Shown: piece by piece, positions 34,496 to 46,284 of the stretch
Layout: each line of letters opens with the position of its first letter
How positions within the stretch are numbered: position 1 is the first letter of the stretch
Source: Hypoxylon rubiginosum
Lineage: Eukaryota > Ascomycota > Sordariomycetes > Xylariales > Hypoxylaceae
Direction of reading: 5' to 3'
Assembly (NCBI GenBank): GCA_902806565.1
Contig: CADCXA010000055.1
Coordinates: forward strand, 1,240,001 to 1,304,000
DNA: 64,000 nucleotides
Translations under genes and position numbers: made by a program
Notes under the pieces: model-generated
What the model was told of the DNA's origin: nothing
What the model saw: only the letters and a program-made list of their open reading frames with translations
The model's database searches: none

Positions 34496-35728
34496 TCATA
34501 CCTTAAACATCAACCCCTCGTCAGCCTGCACCCCGTTCCTCGCAAACCTATCCCACCCCTTCTCCACGTCCCCCATGCCCTCGCCCCAGACGACCCTAAC
34601 CCCCTTGATCCCGTTAGCCCGGTACTCCCGCCACGCCGCCTCGAAGCCGTCGAAGAACGCCCGCTCGCCGGCCTTCTCCATGGCCGCCGTCAGCAGCCCG
34701 CTCGCGTTGACCTGGCTCACGTCCAGGCCCTCGATCTGCGGCGGCCCCGCGGCTGCGCCCTCCGCCGTGGGGTCGGACACTTCGGCGCCAATAGCGGTGA
34801 ACTGCGCGCGCGGGTACGCGGCTTTGATGGCCGCGACCCACTTCCACGCGGCACCCGCGCGCCCCCCGAAGTCGAAGATAGCTACCTTTGCGTCCTTGGA
34901 GACGCCGAGGCGCGCGAGCAGGGCCAGCGGGTCGTCCGCCGTCGAGACCACCTCGTCGTAGAGCCCGGTGCTCTGGACGTAGGCGCGCGAGTACTCGCTC
35001 GCGGCGCCGATGATGGCGCGGGGCTTGGCGGAGCCGGCGCGGTCGTTGCGCAGGAGGTACGCGAAGGCCTGGCCGACCTTGGACCCGGGCGCGAAGGCGA
35101 TGACGGTGGCGCCGGCGAGGTCGGCCTGCTCGGGCGTCAGGTTGACGCTCTGGCTCGGGTCCGCGGGGAACATGAAGCCGGTCATCAGGTAGCTCGTGAG
35201 GTGCATGACGCGGATGATGGCGTCGTAGGCGATGTTATCCGACTTGGCCTCGATCTCCTCGCCCACCGACGCCGGGAACACGTGATACCTGTTGTAGATG
35301 GGCAGCTGCTTCTGGCGGAAGTCGTCGGTGACGATGACCTGGCCGGGGACATTGCCGGCCTTGACCTGCAGGTTCTGGGGTAGGGTGCCGATGGGTAAGT
35401 AGCCCCAGACGTAGCTGCCCTTGGGCACGCCGTCGAACGTCGAGTCCAGGACCTTGGCGTAGCCCCAGCAGTTGATGCGGCCGTAGACCGACGTGTCGCT
35501 GTAGGGCGCCGGCGTCGAAGGCGGGATTGGGTGGACGTCCCACCAGCCCAGCAGATGTCCGACTTTACAATACGTAAAGTTATTTGAGGTAAGGCTGAAG
35601 GCCTCGGTCCGTATTTGTATGGACGACTCCTTTAGAGGCGGCAGAGGCAGGGCATCGGGAACGGCGACTAGGGCTTGCTTGAAGTAGTTCTTCTTATCGA
35701 GGATCTGGATTACTGGTACTTCGGCCAT
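34496..35728 (-). CDS. DUF2855 family protein
   Basis: A single-exon 410-residue protein that I recognise as DUF2855, a family found in bacteria and fungi with no assigned reaction. Typical stretches are AFSLTSNNFTYCKVGHLLGWWDVHPIP near the N-terminus, CWGYAKVLDSTFDGVPKGSYVWGYLPIG, and MHLTSYLMTGFMF in the middle. The middle and C-terminal half (VIAFAPGSKVGQAFAYLL, KVAIFDFGGRAGAAWKWV) resemble the nucleotide-binding half of medium-chain dehydrogenases in layout, without a clear GxGxxG. Cytosolic by absence of signals. Coding GC is high. No partner is evident in the neighbourhood. ATG at 35728 is clear and the upstream region carries TACCTAGGTA motifs. Confidence 0.88.
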   Translation of the reverse strand: MAEVPVIQILDKKNYFKQALVAVPDALPLPPLKESSIQIRTEAFSLTSNNFTYCKVGHLLGWWDVHPIPPSTPAPYSDTSVYGRINCWGYAKVLDSTFDGVPKGSYVWGYLPIGTLPQNLQVKAGNVPGQVIVTDDFRQKQLPIYNRYHVFPASVGEEIEAKSDNIAYDAIIRVMHLTSYLMTGFMFPADPSQSVNLTPEQADLAGATVIAFAPGSKVGQAFAYLLRNDRAGSAKPRAIIGAASEYSRAYVQSTGLYDEVVSTADDPLALLARLGVSKDAKVAIFDFGGRAGAAWKWVAAIKAAYPRAQFTAIGAEVSDPTAEGAAAGPPQIEGLDVSQVNASGLLTAAMEKAGERAFFDGFEAAWREYRANGIKGVRVVWGEGMGDVEKGWDRFARNGVQADEGLMFKV

Positions 35729-37161
35729 GGTGAATGAGAGGTTGGAGGTTAGAGGCTACAAGCTAGATTTTCGGTAATGGGTTTCGTGGTGAGAATCTGA
35801 TGGATGGTTAAGATGCTTGAACCTGGCAATTTATATATACCTACCTAGGTACCTAACTAGGTTACGTAGGTAAGCGATACCTACCTGCTATTAGTGATCG
35901 CTTTGTCTTACGATTTCGCACTCGCTTGCACTAGGTAACAAGGAGCTCGAAGGATGTAGTTGCCTGGTACACTACACGCTAGCTGCAGGTCCCCGTCTTT
36001 CACTGGGATTTTAAGAGGTTAGATGTAACTACCGCAGTGATGACCTAAGAAGTATATTCTCTATACCTGCTCTTTTATGGTATTAGAGTAGGCCAGATCT
36101 TACCTATTTCCAGTTTGTCAGCTGTGCATACGGCGACCCACAGCAACTATTAGGACTTAAGAGTATCTGGTGGACGCTTGCTTCATACCTATAGTAGGTA
36201 AGCAAACACCAGCGCCAAGGACATGGGATACTGGATAGCGTCGCAGGTCAGAATATCGGTCTGACTCAGATGGATACCGGAAACCATTCGATAGGGCAGG
36301 GTGGAACACCTTGTCGTCGACAGCACAATAAGCGGATGGAGGGGCTCTTCATCCCTCTACATACATACCTCGGTACATACCTCATAGGTTAGGTATATAT
36401 CGTGTGACGCTGGGGCTAATAGTAGAAGGATACAACACAAGCCGCCGCATCTTAGGCGAATATCGCATCGGAGCCCTAAGTTTCTGATGTATCAATCCCG
36501 ATCCCTATGTAATACGGATCGACACGGAAAACGGGACTGTAGGTCGGTACTCTCTATCCCTTATTAGGTCTAGACTCCGCAGAGGCATTGAATACAACTT
36601 GATATGCGTGCCACTCGAGACTGCGGGAACAGTGACCAGTAATTGTCATTTATAACCAACTCAAGGACCGTAGTGGGCAAGGTGGGGTGCCGAGTGAAAG
36701 ATATCAGTTTTCATAATGTTACGGAGAGATCTTGCGTACCTATCCCGTCTCGCCAAGGTCTCGCGGTTCGCGATCAACTTCCCGTCTCCGACCCCGACCC
36801 CGAAGCAAGTTGGAGACCCTTCGCAATTACTAAGCCATTTCCCGAGACGTGTCTAAGGGATAGACGTGTCGTCATACCGAACTTTGTGTGTATTCGTAAC
36901 TTGAAAGATGTAAGGGGAAGTGCACTATCTCTGGCGCCCTTCTTGGCTTTTTTTGGAGGCGTCGTTTACATAAATGTAAAATGGACGTACATATAAGATT
37001 CCGGTCCTTTAATAAGTCCGGAAGCCCATCAGCATTCATTCTCCTCCAAACAAAATAAATTCCATACCCTTGTCTCGTACTACACCTACCAACCAGCCAC
37101 AAGCAAGTCCATCAATTCTAACCCCTTAGGTCATACCTCCACTTATATAACAACCCAAAAG
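35729..37161. other. Divergent spacer rich in TACCTAGGTA-type motifs
   Basis: 1.4 kb between two divergent genes. TAGGTA/TACCTA motifs are dense at about 35840-35885 and 36360-36395. I see no open frame with recognisable similarity and no RNA gene. Confidence 0.5.
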
Positions 37162-38043
37162 ATGGCCAACCCCAAACCCCCGCCCAAGAAGAGGTTCGAC
37201 CTAGTGAACCGGGGCGAGAAGAAGCCCACCCCCTCCGGCACCCTAACCTTCATCGGCCTGCGCGCGCTGGACCTCCCCCTGCAGCACGCCCTGCTAGCCC
37301 CCTCCGGGCTAGGCGCCGCCCTCCTCTCCCGCGTCGGCCTCGCCGCCGCCCTCCCGGCCGCCGGCACACACTTGTTACAGACGGGCCTCCCCCTTATCGA
37401 CGCCCTCGGCCACCCGACCGCCGCCCTGCTCCTCGCCATGGCGGCCGGCAGCTGCGTCAAGCAGGTCTACTGGCTCACGGCCCTCTCGGCCGAGTCCTTC
37501 CCGCCCGGCGCCGCCGTCGCCGTGAGCGCGCTGAACACGGCCTGGAACGGGCTCAACACGTTCCTCTTCCTCGCCCTCGCCACCACGTCCCTGCGCTCGC
37601 GGCCCCTAGTCTCCCTCCCCTTACCCGGCTTCCTTCGCCGCAGCATCGCCGGGGGAAATACCGCCGCGACGGTAGTAACCCTACCCCTGAGCACGGTCGT
37701 CGGCACCTTGATGTACGTAGCCGGCATCGCGCTGGAGGCGGCGTCGGAGCGGCAGCGCAAGGCGTTCAAGGACGCGCCCGAGAACGCGGGGAAGGTGTGC
37801 AAGGTCGGCGTCTGGCGCTGGGCGCGGCACGTCAACTACCTGGGCTACGCGCTCTGGCGCGGCGGCTACACCATGGCGGCCACCGGCTGGGTCGGCGGCC
37901 TGCTCATGGCGGCCTGGCAGGTCTACGACCTGAGCACGCGCGCCGGCGGCGTGTTGGACGAGTACTGCGCCGGCCGGTACAAGGAGCAGTGGTTCCAGTA
38001 CAAGCGCGAGGTGCCGTACAAGATCATCCCGGGCATCTACTAG
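37162..38043 (+). CDS. Multi-spanning membrane protein, steroid-reductase / DUF1295-like C-terminus
   Basis: A single-exon 293-residue protein. Hydrophobic stretches of about 20 residues lie near 25-60, 70-105, 110-135, 165-185 and 230-255, so 5-6 membrane helices are likely. The C-terminal third has the layout of steroid 5-alpha-reductase/DUF1295 and isoprenylcysteine methyltransferase-like enzymes: VWRWARHVNYLGYALWRGGYTMA, a Trp/Gly helix, then DEYCAGRYKEQWFQYKREVPYKIIPGIY. The usual R-H-P-N-Y motif has Val224 for Pro. These enzymes bind NADPH or AdoMet through this C-terminal region; which one applies here cannot be told. Probably an endoplasmic-reticulum membrane protein. Very high GC at third codon positions. 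Confidence 0.75.
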   Translation: MANPKPPPKKRFDLVNRGEKKPTPSGTLTFIGLRALDLPLQHALLAPSGLGAALLSRVGLAAALPAAGTHLLQTGLPLIDALGHPTAALLLAMAAGSCVKQVYWLTALSAESFPPGAAVAVSALNTAWNGLNTFLFLALATTSLRSRPLVSLPLPGFLRRSIAGGNTAATVVTLPLSTVVGTLMYVAGIALEAASERQRKAFKDAPENAGKVCKVGVWRWARHVNYLGYALWRGGYTMAATGWVGGLLMAAWQVYDLSTRAGGVLDEYCAGRYKEQWFQYKREVPYKIIPGIY

Positions 38044-38625
38044 AGAGCACGGTTACGGAGATAATTTACCTAGATACCTGCCTACCTACCTACTTACATA
38101 GGCATGTAGGTACCTAGTCTCAAGGAATACAGACGCATTGTGCATGTGTGTGGCATAATTGTGAGATTTGATGCTGGGGGGTTTGTAGTCTACTGCTCGG
38201 TGTTGGACGGCCCCCTAAACCTGGAGGCCTCCTCTCTGCCCTCTCTGCCTCAAGATGTATCTCTCTCTGCCACCTGTAATCTAGTATACAAAGGGGGCGA
38301 TGAGCAATACAGCTGCCAACAAAAAAAAGCTATACAGCAATCCCCCATTAAAGCTGCCCGAGCGGCAGCGAACGTCCCATCTAAAATTAACCGCCTACGT
38401 CTTTTTCCGTACTATGCGTGTCACTGGTATAAACCGTAGCCAACGACTCCCAGCAAACAAGCGAAGAAACTCCGTAGTTATATCGCAATCCGTCCTTAAA
38501 ACGCCTTGACCTCTCGTGAAACGCAGCCGGCCTGTGCAAAACCGCTGCTCGATTTTTTACCTGCCTTCCCTTCGTCTCCTCTCGGGGCGCCCTCGACGCT
38601 CCTCAGTCGGATCGGCCGCATTAGA
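38044..38625. other. Convergent 3' spacer, nothing recognised
   Basis: Both neighbours end here. TACCTACCTACTTACATAGG-type motifs lie at about 38078-38110. Nothing else was seen. Confidence 0.5.
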
Positions 38626-40434
38626 CTAAAATGGGCGCAAATCCGCGACGTGAAGATTCTTAGTCCATCGAGGGAGCTTCTTGGTTTGCTCGTATAGACG
38701 ACCGCAGTTGGCACAGAGGGACTAGAAAGATGGTTAGCTACCATTCCGTGTCGTCAAATAACAATAGTATTCGCTTACCCTAGGTCCCCATGGTCCATCT
38801 CTGACCGCCCACACGCTCGTGCCCCAGATACGACAATGTGTGCACCGCCAATTTAGTCTTTCTTGGTCGGTGAGCGTTCCACCCCCGCCTCCGCCGTATC
38901 CAACATCCGGTGTGATTCTACCACCCGGTGTGCCGGATCGACCAAGTGGACTTAAACTTCGGAATCTTCGCTTCTTCTTGGATCGTTCTCCGCGTCCCAT
39001 CCGCTCCTCCTCCTCGATTCCTAGGCCAGGCACGCCACCTATCATGCCGGCATTGCTGCTGAACCGAGCGGTTTCCCGGCGAAGCCGTCTTATCTGCCGC
39101 TCCCGGTCAACCTCTCGCTTCTCTATCTCTTCCGTCGATAGAACCTCAACCTTTGGCTCCCACTCGTCTGCAAGATGTTCGGGGTCGTATCGCCAGCCCG
39201 CGTCCGCGCTGTGGGCGGCATCGTTAGGGAAATCAGCACCCATCGCGCCCCACCCTGTTACTAACCCTCCGGCTTCGCATGCTTCCTTCTTCAGGCGAAG
39301 TACTGCTTCGTAGATGGCGTGCGTCAAGGCGGGAACCCATTCGCCGGCAAGACCCAGATCTGAGCACGTGATCTTGGCGAACGCCTCGGCCGTACCGGGC
39401 GGGTGAAGGAGCGACCATTCGAATTTGTCTGTGTAAAGTTGGGAGGAGAGATTTATGTTGAGGGATACAATACATCGGTAGGTGTCATCATGATTCAAAT
39501 CGTCCGAGTCGGCAGGAACAGGTGTGGCACTGGCAGTTATTTCGGGTACTTGTGAACGACCGCCTTTTGAAGGAGTATCGAGGCCAGTATCAAGGCCATT
39601 CCGGAATGGGGTATCGGGAACGCGTGTGGAGTTATGGAGAGGTGTGGCAGGAGTAGCGGGAGTATCACGGAAGCTCGATTGAGGAGCTGCCCCGTTGCCG
39701 TTCGTAGGCTCTTTGTCTTCCGAGTGGAACAGTGGATGCAAAGCAACACCAGCGTACTCCTCCAGCTGGGTCCTAATCTGTTTGCTTATCTCGCCAGCAA
39801 CGGCGGCGTGGTTCGGCAGATCTAGATCTTGGACAAGGCTTAGGGCGAATTGGTCGGTAGTGATCATAGTCTCGTGCAGGTTCCACAGGAAGATATCTCG
39901 TAGTTTGTATGGGACAGTCATCTCGCCCGTCCGATACAAAGCCGGGTCCATCTGTGGAGGTGGCTGGGTCAAGCCTCGAGGGAGGGGGTATGGCGCTGAC
40001 GGCAAGAATGCAGGGATATCGACATCGATACGAATGGGGATGAGAGTGACGGGCATGGCAGCCTGTGCCTGGTTGTTCAGATCTGACCGATTCTTAGTCT
40101 TCAACATCCAATCCCTCCAGATACCTTGGACGTCCACGGGGGAAACTGTTTCCTTTCCAAACTTGTCGCTAGGGTCGACGCGAGAGGTGCTATCCTCTCG
40201 TCGCAGACTGCGCAAGCCCGTAGGCCGCCTTCGGGAGTCGTCATCATCATCGTCATCGTAATCATAACCGTCTTCGGCATAGTTAATTACTGTGGTGCCG
40301 CGTTTCGTCGTGCGCGATACAGGACCGGCGGGCGCAGTGGAGTGAATGACGGGAGTAAGTAGAGAATTGTTGTAGACGCGCAATCGCGGCGCGTAGGTGG
40401 AAAGAAAAGCCTGGGGAGTGCTTCGAGACTCCAT
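38626..40434 (-). CDS. SNF5/Sfh1-type chromatin-remodelling subunit
   Basis: Core subunit of a SWI/SNF- or RSC-type ATP-dependent nucleosome remodeller. Two exons, 38779-40434 and 38626-38721, give 583 residues. An Asp run (YDYDDDDDDDS) near 55-65 follows the N-terminus. The SNF5 domain has its two repeats: MTVPYKLRDIFLWNLHETMITTDQFALSLVQDLDLP near 168, and YRCIVSLNINLSSQLYTDKFEWSLL near 318, split by a Pro/Thr-rich linker. A GATA-like finger closes the protein: CTHC near 531 and, after the intron, CANC in SLCANCGRLYEQTKKLPRW. This C-terminal finger is typical of filamentous-fungal members. The frame opens upstream only with a TTG, so ATG 40434 is used. I cannot separate Snf5 from Sfh1 without a tree. 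Confidence 0.92.
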
Positions 40435-41955
40435 GTTGTGCTGCAACGAATTCGATTCTATGTCATCTCATGCTGGTGGTCGAGATCGGGGAATTCGAAG
40501 GTCGGGCGACGCGTCAAACAAGTATCGAGATGGCTCGAGGGGCTTAGGTACCTAGGCTAGGTAGGTAGAAGGGTAGAAGGATAGAAAGACAAGGGGACCT
40601 AGAGGTAAGCAGAAGCCGTAAATACGCTGCAACCAAAGGCAACTAAAGTCGGGCCAAGATAGGATAAATTCTCGTATCACTATTCTCTCGCGTAAAGGTG
40701 CGGCGTTGGTCGTTGGAATGGAATCGGCGGAAAAGGAGCACTTCTGTCTATGCCTTGCGTGAGCTTGACGGGCCGTTCATTCTGTCGCAACGCAACGCGT
40801 CTCGTAAAATTTCCACGGCGAATCCAACTTGATCGCAACCGAAGCTAGGTACCTTCAGGGAGTAGATCACGTGGGTCCAGGAATTTTTACCTTATGTAGA
40901 CGCTAGTCGTGCAACTTTCCTTGGCTCGTGCACGGATAATTGGGATTAGGTAAACGGTAATCGATTTTCCTTTAACAACCTACATAGGTACTTTGTACCC
41001 TTCAACGACGATGAAAATATTCTAAGCTTCAACCGAGTTACCGACATATGGGGTATATTATTTTAAGTCGTAATCAAGAATATTTAATACGCAATTGTAT
41101 CGATGGACAAGATATAGTGGCGGTTCCAACACATCTAGTATTCACGGTATCAAAACGGTTATCACACTCAGGAGCCCGCTCAAAGTAGTCTTGCTATTCA
41201 CCATATCGAGACGGGTACAGGCTCAAAAGTGCTTGACGCTATAATGACGGATACAAGCTTGCAAGGCAGGTTGAATAGCACATTGATACGACATTACCTA
41301 TGTACTTAAGGGAGAGCTTAAAGGTGGTGTCTAGTACTAGGGGAATAGTAAAGAACTCTGGTTATATATATATCTTTGTTTTTAACACTGAAAAGTTACA
41401 TTAATTTAAAAAGGAGCTCTACCTAGAGTATCAGCACTCTTACTACTGAAGTACCCGTCTATAACATTGAGGGCATTTCGAATACTAGCAACACAACCTT
41501 AAGGGTCCGTCTACATTTACCCTAGCGAGATCTATATTTCACAAGCTGCTCTCAAAGAGAATATAGAAGCTAGACATTACGTTCTATTCAGACTTCTACC
41601 GAAGCCGAAGGGTTTTTAACTTAAAACTAGTTATACAAAGTAGTTATCCTCCCTTCCCCGTTTTCTAAAAAGCTTCCTGGGTATCAACAGCGCCCAGCTC
41701 AGTTCTTAGATCTCCCGCGACTTTTAGGAGAGGATGTCCGTCTGCCCTATCGCAGTAATATATAGAGAAAACAACAACCAAAAGCAATTCCTTCGTGTGA
41801 ACCCCGCCATTAAACCATTAAGTTCATGATAGTAGAACAGCCAGCAATGCAAAACTCCTATACACCCAGTATGATGGCCCCATCCAATTAGTGCCACGAT
41901 GCTTTTCCTTAGCACAAAAAAACTCCTAAAACCCTTCACGGATACTGGTTTTACT
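40435..41955. other. Spacer, partly AT-rich, nothing recognised as a gene
   Basis: Promoter of the SNF5-type gene at the left and 3' DNA of the hydrolase at the right. TACCTAGGCTAGGTAGGTAG motifs lie at 40549-40568. The stretch 41030-41650 is AT-richer than the flanks and might be decayed repeat DNA, but I find no terminal repeats or coding trace. Confidence 0.45.
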
Positions 41956-44653
41956 TCATCGAGCGGTGGCTCGCACGCTTCTTCCTCGGTCGTCCGTTCG
42001 CTTGTTTGAATTTGTTAGTATCATCCAGTCATCCCATTCCTTGCTTATTTCCATCAAGACGGAGCCCATCACCGCCGCACTCGCCATCAACCCGTGGCCT
42101 TCGCCCTCTAGCACGCGGACCTCGCACCGTCGCATGGTTTTACCAAGCCATTTGACGTTTTCGACGGGGACACGTGTATCCCTGCTGCCATGATGGATCG
42201 TAACCGGACGGGTGATGTCCACATAGCGGAACCCGATTGTGTGTCTTCGCTCCAAGCAAACGAGCAAATCCACAGCAGGATTGGCCCCAGTAGTAGCAAG
42301 CTCCCAGATAGCATGTGTGAGCCGCAAGTCGTACGTCATCTGCCGCTCTTTGTCTGCCATAGCGTCGGCGGCAGCGGTTAGGACAGCCGCCTGGGGGTTG
42401 AATTCATTATCGGCTGGACGGTAACGGTCCATATTTTCGGTGGCAGATAGTGGAGGCGGTTTACCGTTCAACTGATCTATCCCCATGTTCTCCTTATCCA
42501 TGCCAGGTGTAATATCTCGGCGGTTAGCCACAGGCGTATCGCGCCCGACAGGAGCAGAGGACTTTCGCTTGCCACGACGCGGGTTATTCTTGGGTAATGA
42601 ACTAGTAATAGAGCTGCTGGTAGCCGTCATAAATGAACTGTTTGCTGCCTTAAGGAAGGGAGTTGGTAGGGCGCGGAGAATTCGTTGCGACGTAGGGATC
42701 GCGTTTGAAGGAGGCATAGCCTGCGATGTACCAAACACGTTCATCTGTGACGGAGGAATCCACGGAGCTAAAAGGTGGATGCGACCACGAATATGCTGGG
42801 GCATGCGCAGCGCAGTAGCGAGAGCATAGATCGCGCCAGCCGAATGCGCAAGAATAGAAAACTTGGTAATTTTAAGTGCCTGACAAATAGCATAGACGTC
42901 ATCTATAGGCTGTCAATATTCGCACATAGCAGTCATCAGCCAAGATGGACTCACCAGGCCAGCTGAGGGGCGTAGCTGTCCCGTCAGCATAAGATTCACT
43001 GTCACCAACACCAGGCCTATCAGGAGTGATAAGCCGTAATTTCAGCGTTAAAGCCAGCTCATCGTAGAAAGCAGTAATGTATCTAGTCAGACCCATGCCT
43101 ACACAGCAGAATACCGCCGAGCCTTCGGCATCGCCAACTTCCGAGAATGATATGACTCTACCCGTTTGCGGGTGTCGAATTTTCTGTGATAGTCTAGGAG
43201 AGCACAAGTAGGACTCAACAGCGTCGTCAACGGAATCGGCGCTTGCAGGTCGTTCGTAGCCTATTATGGGCTCAGGAGTAGTCGACTCCTTCCTCTTATC
43301 ATATGGTTCGGGGCTCTTTGTCCCCGCTGAGAGGCGCTTCAGCCGCGAACTGCTTCGTTTGGGTCTGATTATATCACTTGGGTCTGGCGTTGCGCGGCCT
43401 GATTTCCTGCGATCGTTACCCTGCCCACTGCGCCTCCTACTCTGAGATACAGCTGGAAACGGAGCACCATCTTCAAACCCATTCACATCGGTCGAGTAGG
43501 ATCTCGATCGCTGGTGTGTATAATCGCTATCCGAGTTCCGCTTAGCAGGAGGGGGGATAGCTCTCGCGGAACGCGGCATTTCAGGCGGAAGACTACCGTC
43601 TCTCATCGACTTCGGGTCAACGACCTCTGACTGCGCACGGCTTAGATGTCGCCGTCTAGAGTGGGATAGGTCGCGCGACCGATTCTGTTCCGAGTTCTCA
43701 GGAATAACGTCGTCGAGGCCGTTGTCACTTTCTCTCCTCGTTCGTGAAGACCTATGTGACGATCTCTTTACGTTGGTTCCTGTTTTGCGCAGGGACGAGT
43801 CGCGAGCAGGAATCGGGCGCTGGAAGTTACCAGAATCGATCGAAGGGCTTAAATCTAGCATTTTGTCTTTCGTCGGTGAATCACTCGGCTCTTCGCGAAT
43901 AGGGGTCTCAGCAAGGATGGTATCAGGCCTAGACGACAAGCCGTTCAGGCTGTTAGACTTGCCACCAGCACTCGCCGAGCTCGCTCGCTTCCTTTCCGAT
44001 TCACTGGCGCGCAATCGTTCTTTCGAGCTCATGTACATCAGACCCTTGTGACCACGGCCTTGCTTCCTTCCCCAGCTATCGTGCGATCGCTGTTTACGCA
44101 ATTCAGGGGTTGGCGGTACCCCACGTTCAATCGAGAGATTACCGATACTACGGGTATCATCATGCGACGAGAGCGAACCCTTTGACGATGGTCTAGACGA
44201 GTTGCGCAGGAGGCTCTTCAAGCCACCCGAAGACTCGCGACGCGGCGACTTGGGAGCAGTCAAGGGGGAGAAGCCGGAGGGTGGTTTCGCTGTTCGGATC
44301 GTAGGCGGGCTCGCAGCTAGTTCGTCGAGATCAACCTCTTCCTTAAGTCGGTCGAGCTTCTTGTTACCAACGAAGGTGCCGTATTCGACGCCGAAGCTGC
44401 CCGCACCCGGCGAGTTCGGTAGAGACAAGCTTTGCCCCTCGAAATGCTTGTTCGCCGGCTTGGAGATAACGGATAGGCTAGTGATCAAAGATGAGATTAC
44501 TTCGGGGGAGGCTGGAGGTATACCGGCGCGGTCTTTGTCATCTCCGCGCAGCTGCAGGTGCATGGAAGGATCAATGGCCTTCCTCCGGGATTGCTGGCGA
44601 GTTTGACGGGGAATAGGGGGCAATTGTCCGGCGGTTGACTTGGAGGAATCCAT
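41956..44653 (-). CDS. Alpha/beta hydrolase with a long disordered N-terminal extension
   Basis: Two exons, 42955-44653 and 41956-42902, total 881 residues. The first 480 or so residues are Ser/Arg/Pro-rich, without visible domains, and look like a phosphorylated scaffold. The hydrolase starts near 500 (GRVISFSEVGDAEGSAVFCCVGMGLTRY, then LITPDRPGVGDSES). The nucleophile elbow is S587 in LAHSAG, where the usual first Gly is Ala. The acid is probably the Asp of HHGSRDTRVP and the base the His of EGEGHGL near the end. A second low-complexity stretch of about 130 residues separates the elbow and lid from the acid and base. The substrate is unknown; the family is conserved in filamentous ascomycetes as an uncharacterised protein. 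ATG 44653 is chosen because the longer frame begins with TTG. Confidence 0.85.
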
Positions 44654-45449
44654 GGCGAACGGACGCAAGGAGATAGGCAAACCACAAACCAGAACAATAG
44701 AGGCTAAGGCTGAGAGTGTTTTGCCTAATGCCGGCTGGTCTCACCTGCGTGTCTCTGTTTGCTGCAGCAAGCGGGAGCGGTGTACAGCGTACACGTACGG
44801 CCCCAACTCGCTGTACTATGTAGGATGCAGCAGATGTGGAGGTGGATAGGAGGTTCAGGGAAGGGAAGGTCAGACTCGAAGGGATGCAGGATGTTGGGTC
44901 ATCAATACCGAGACGGATTCGCTGCAGGTCCCAGAATTGGCACAGCTGCACAGGCGCTTAGACCGGGGGTGATTGTATCAGCACAACTGGGGCGGTTCGG
45001 AAGGGCTGTCTCGATGTAGATCTAGTGTTAGACCGGCGCGCACGTACTAGAACGGCACAGGATAAATAGAAGAGACGGAAAAGGTGGGAAAATGGAACTT
45101 TGGCTAAAGAATGAAGAAGATATTATCAATGTTTCGCATTAATAGGGAAAAGAGTGTGTCAGAACTGTAGTGTGTATTGTAATTAGAAAGAGAAGAAAAA
45201 TGACATGAGTGTGAGAAGAGTCTCGACTCAGGGGAAAATGGGAGTGGGCATCTCGGGCGATCGAATTATTAGGCATATTATTACTACCTGTATTGGATAG
45301 AATTGGATAGGCAGGTAGTGGTAGGGGGGGGAGAGTGTAGGGTGTAGGGCCAATTAGGCCAATTAGGTACTAAAATTACACGATTGCACGATAACAAACC
45401 TCATGTGGTGGTGGTTTATTTTGATCGGAAAGTCTGTGCTGCCCCTCTC

Positions 45450-45473
45450 CTTGGTGTAATACTTGGTGTAATA
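45450..45473. repeat. Tandem duplication of a 12-mer
   Basis: CTTGGTGTAATA occurs twice in a row without mismatch. Confidence 0.9.
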
Positions 45474-46257
45474 ATAAATACCTGTATCTCCCGAGTAACA
45501 CGCAAGCACCTGTGAGTACCTACACACACATACATGACTAGGATACATAGAATAGTGTTGAATCTTAAATTGTTTTCTTATTATTTGCTCTTCATTCCAT
45601 CATGTCTTTTCAATCCCAAGACTGATCTAGACTAATAGACACATCATATTCACATATGTGGACGCTGGTCTTATTAGTCTGAACTCAATCAGATCGACAA
45701 TTTCTTTTTTTTTCTTTTCCCACGCTACCTACTAGGTCTGGCGAGAATAGGAAACTGTCAAGTGGAAATCTCCTAAAGAGGCTCGACCCAATGAAGAATA
45801 TTGTGGGTATTGGAGCTTCCAAGGCTTCCTAACCACTGGAGCTAGCATGCATAGCCCCTGAAAATGGCCTCTGTTCGTGGGTTGGAGTTGTGAAGGATTA
45901 CCATGCTCGAATGGAATGCGGGCAGAAAACGACCCTGAACAATGTACATGTACCATTGAAACGTCGGATACGAATATATGGGAATATGCGCACTCGTTTC
46001 AGAATATGTATGTCAAGTAGCATCCGATGATCGAGGTTGCAACGGTCTAACGTTTATTGTACGACTCTCTAGGTACTATTAAGAAGAAGATACAGCAGGT
46101 CTATTTTTATAACATCTATTAGTCTACTATGTAGAATATTTAATGTTGGGCGACGTCTTTGGAGAGATAAGGTTGAATAGGCACCCAACAGTGGAAAAGC
46201 AAATGTATGATACTTATATGTATGCCGTTAAGCTTTACTTAAGAGAGCATTTAAGAA

Positions 46258-46284
46258 GCAATACAAGCAATACAAGCAATACGG
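46258..46284. repeat. Tandem repeat, 9-mer GCAATACAA x3
   Basis: Two perfect copies and a third ending CGG. Confidence 0.88.

Noticed and set aside
41030..41650. Possible transposon remnant
   Set aside because: AT-rich, but no terminal repeats, target duplication or coding trace could be found by eye.
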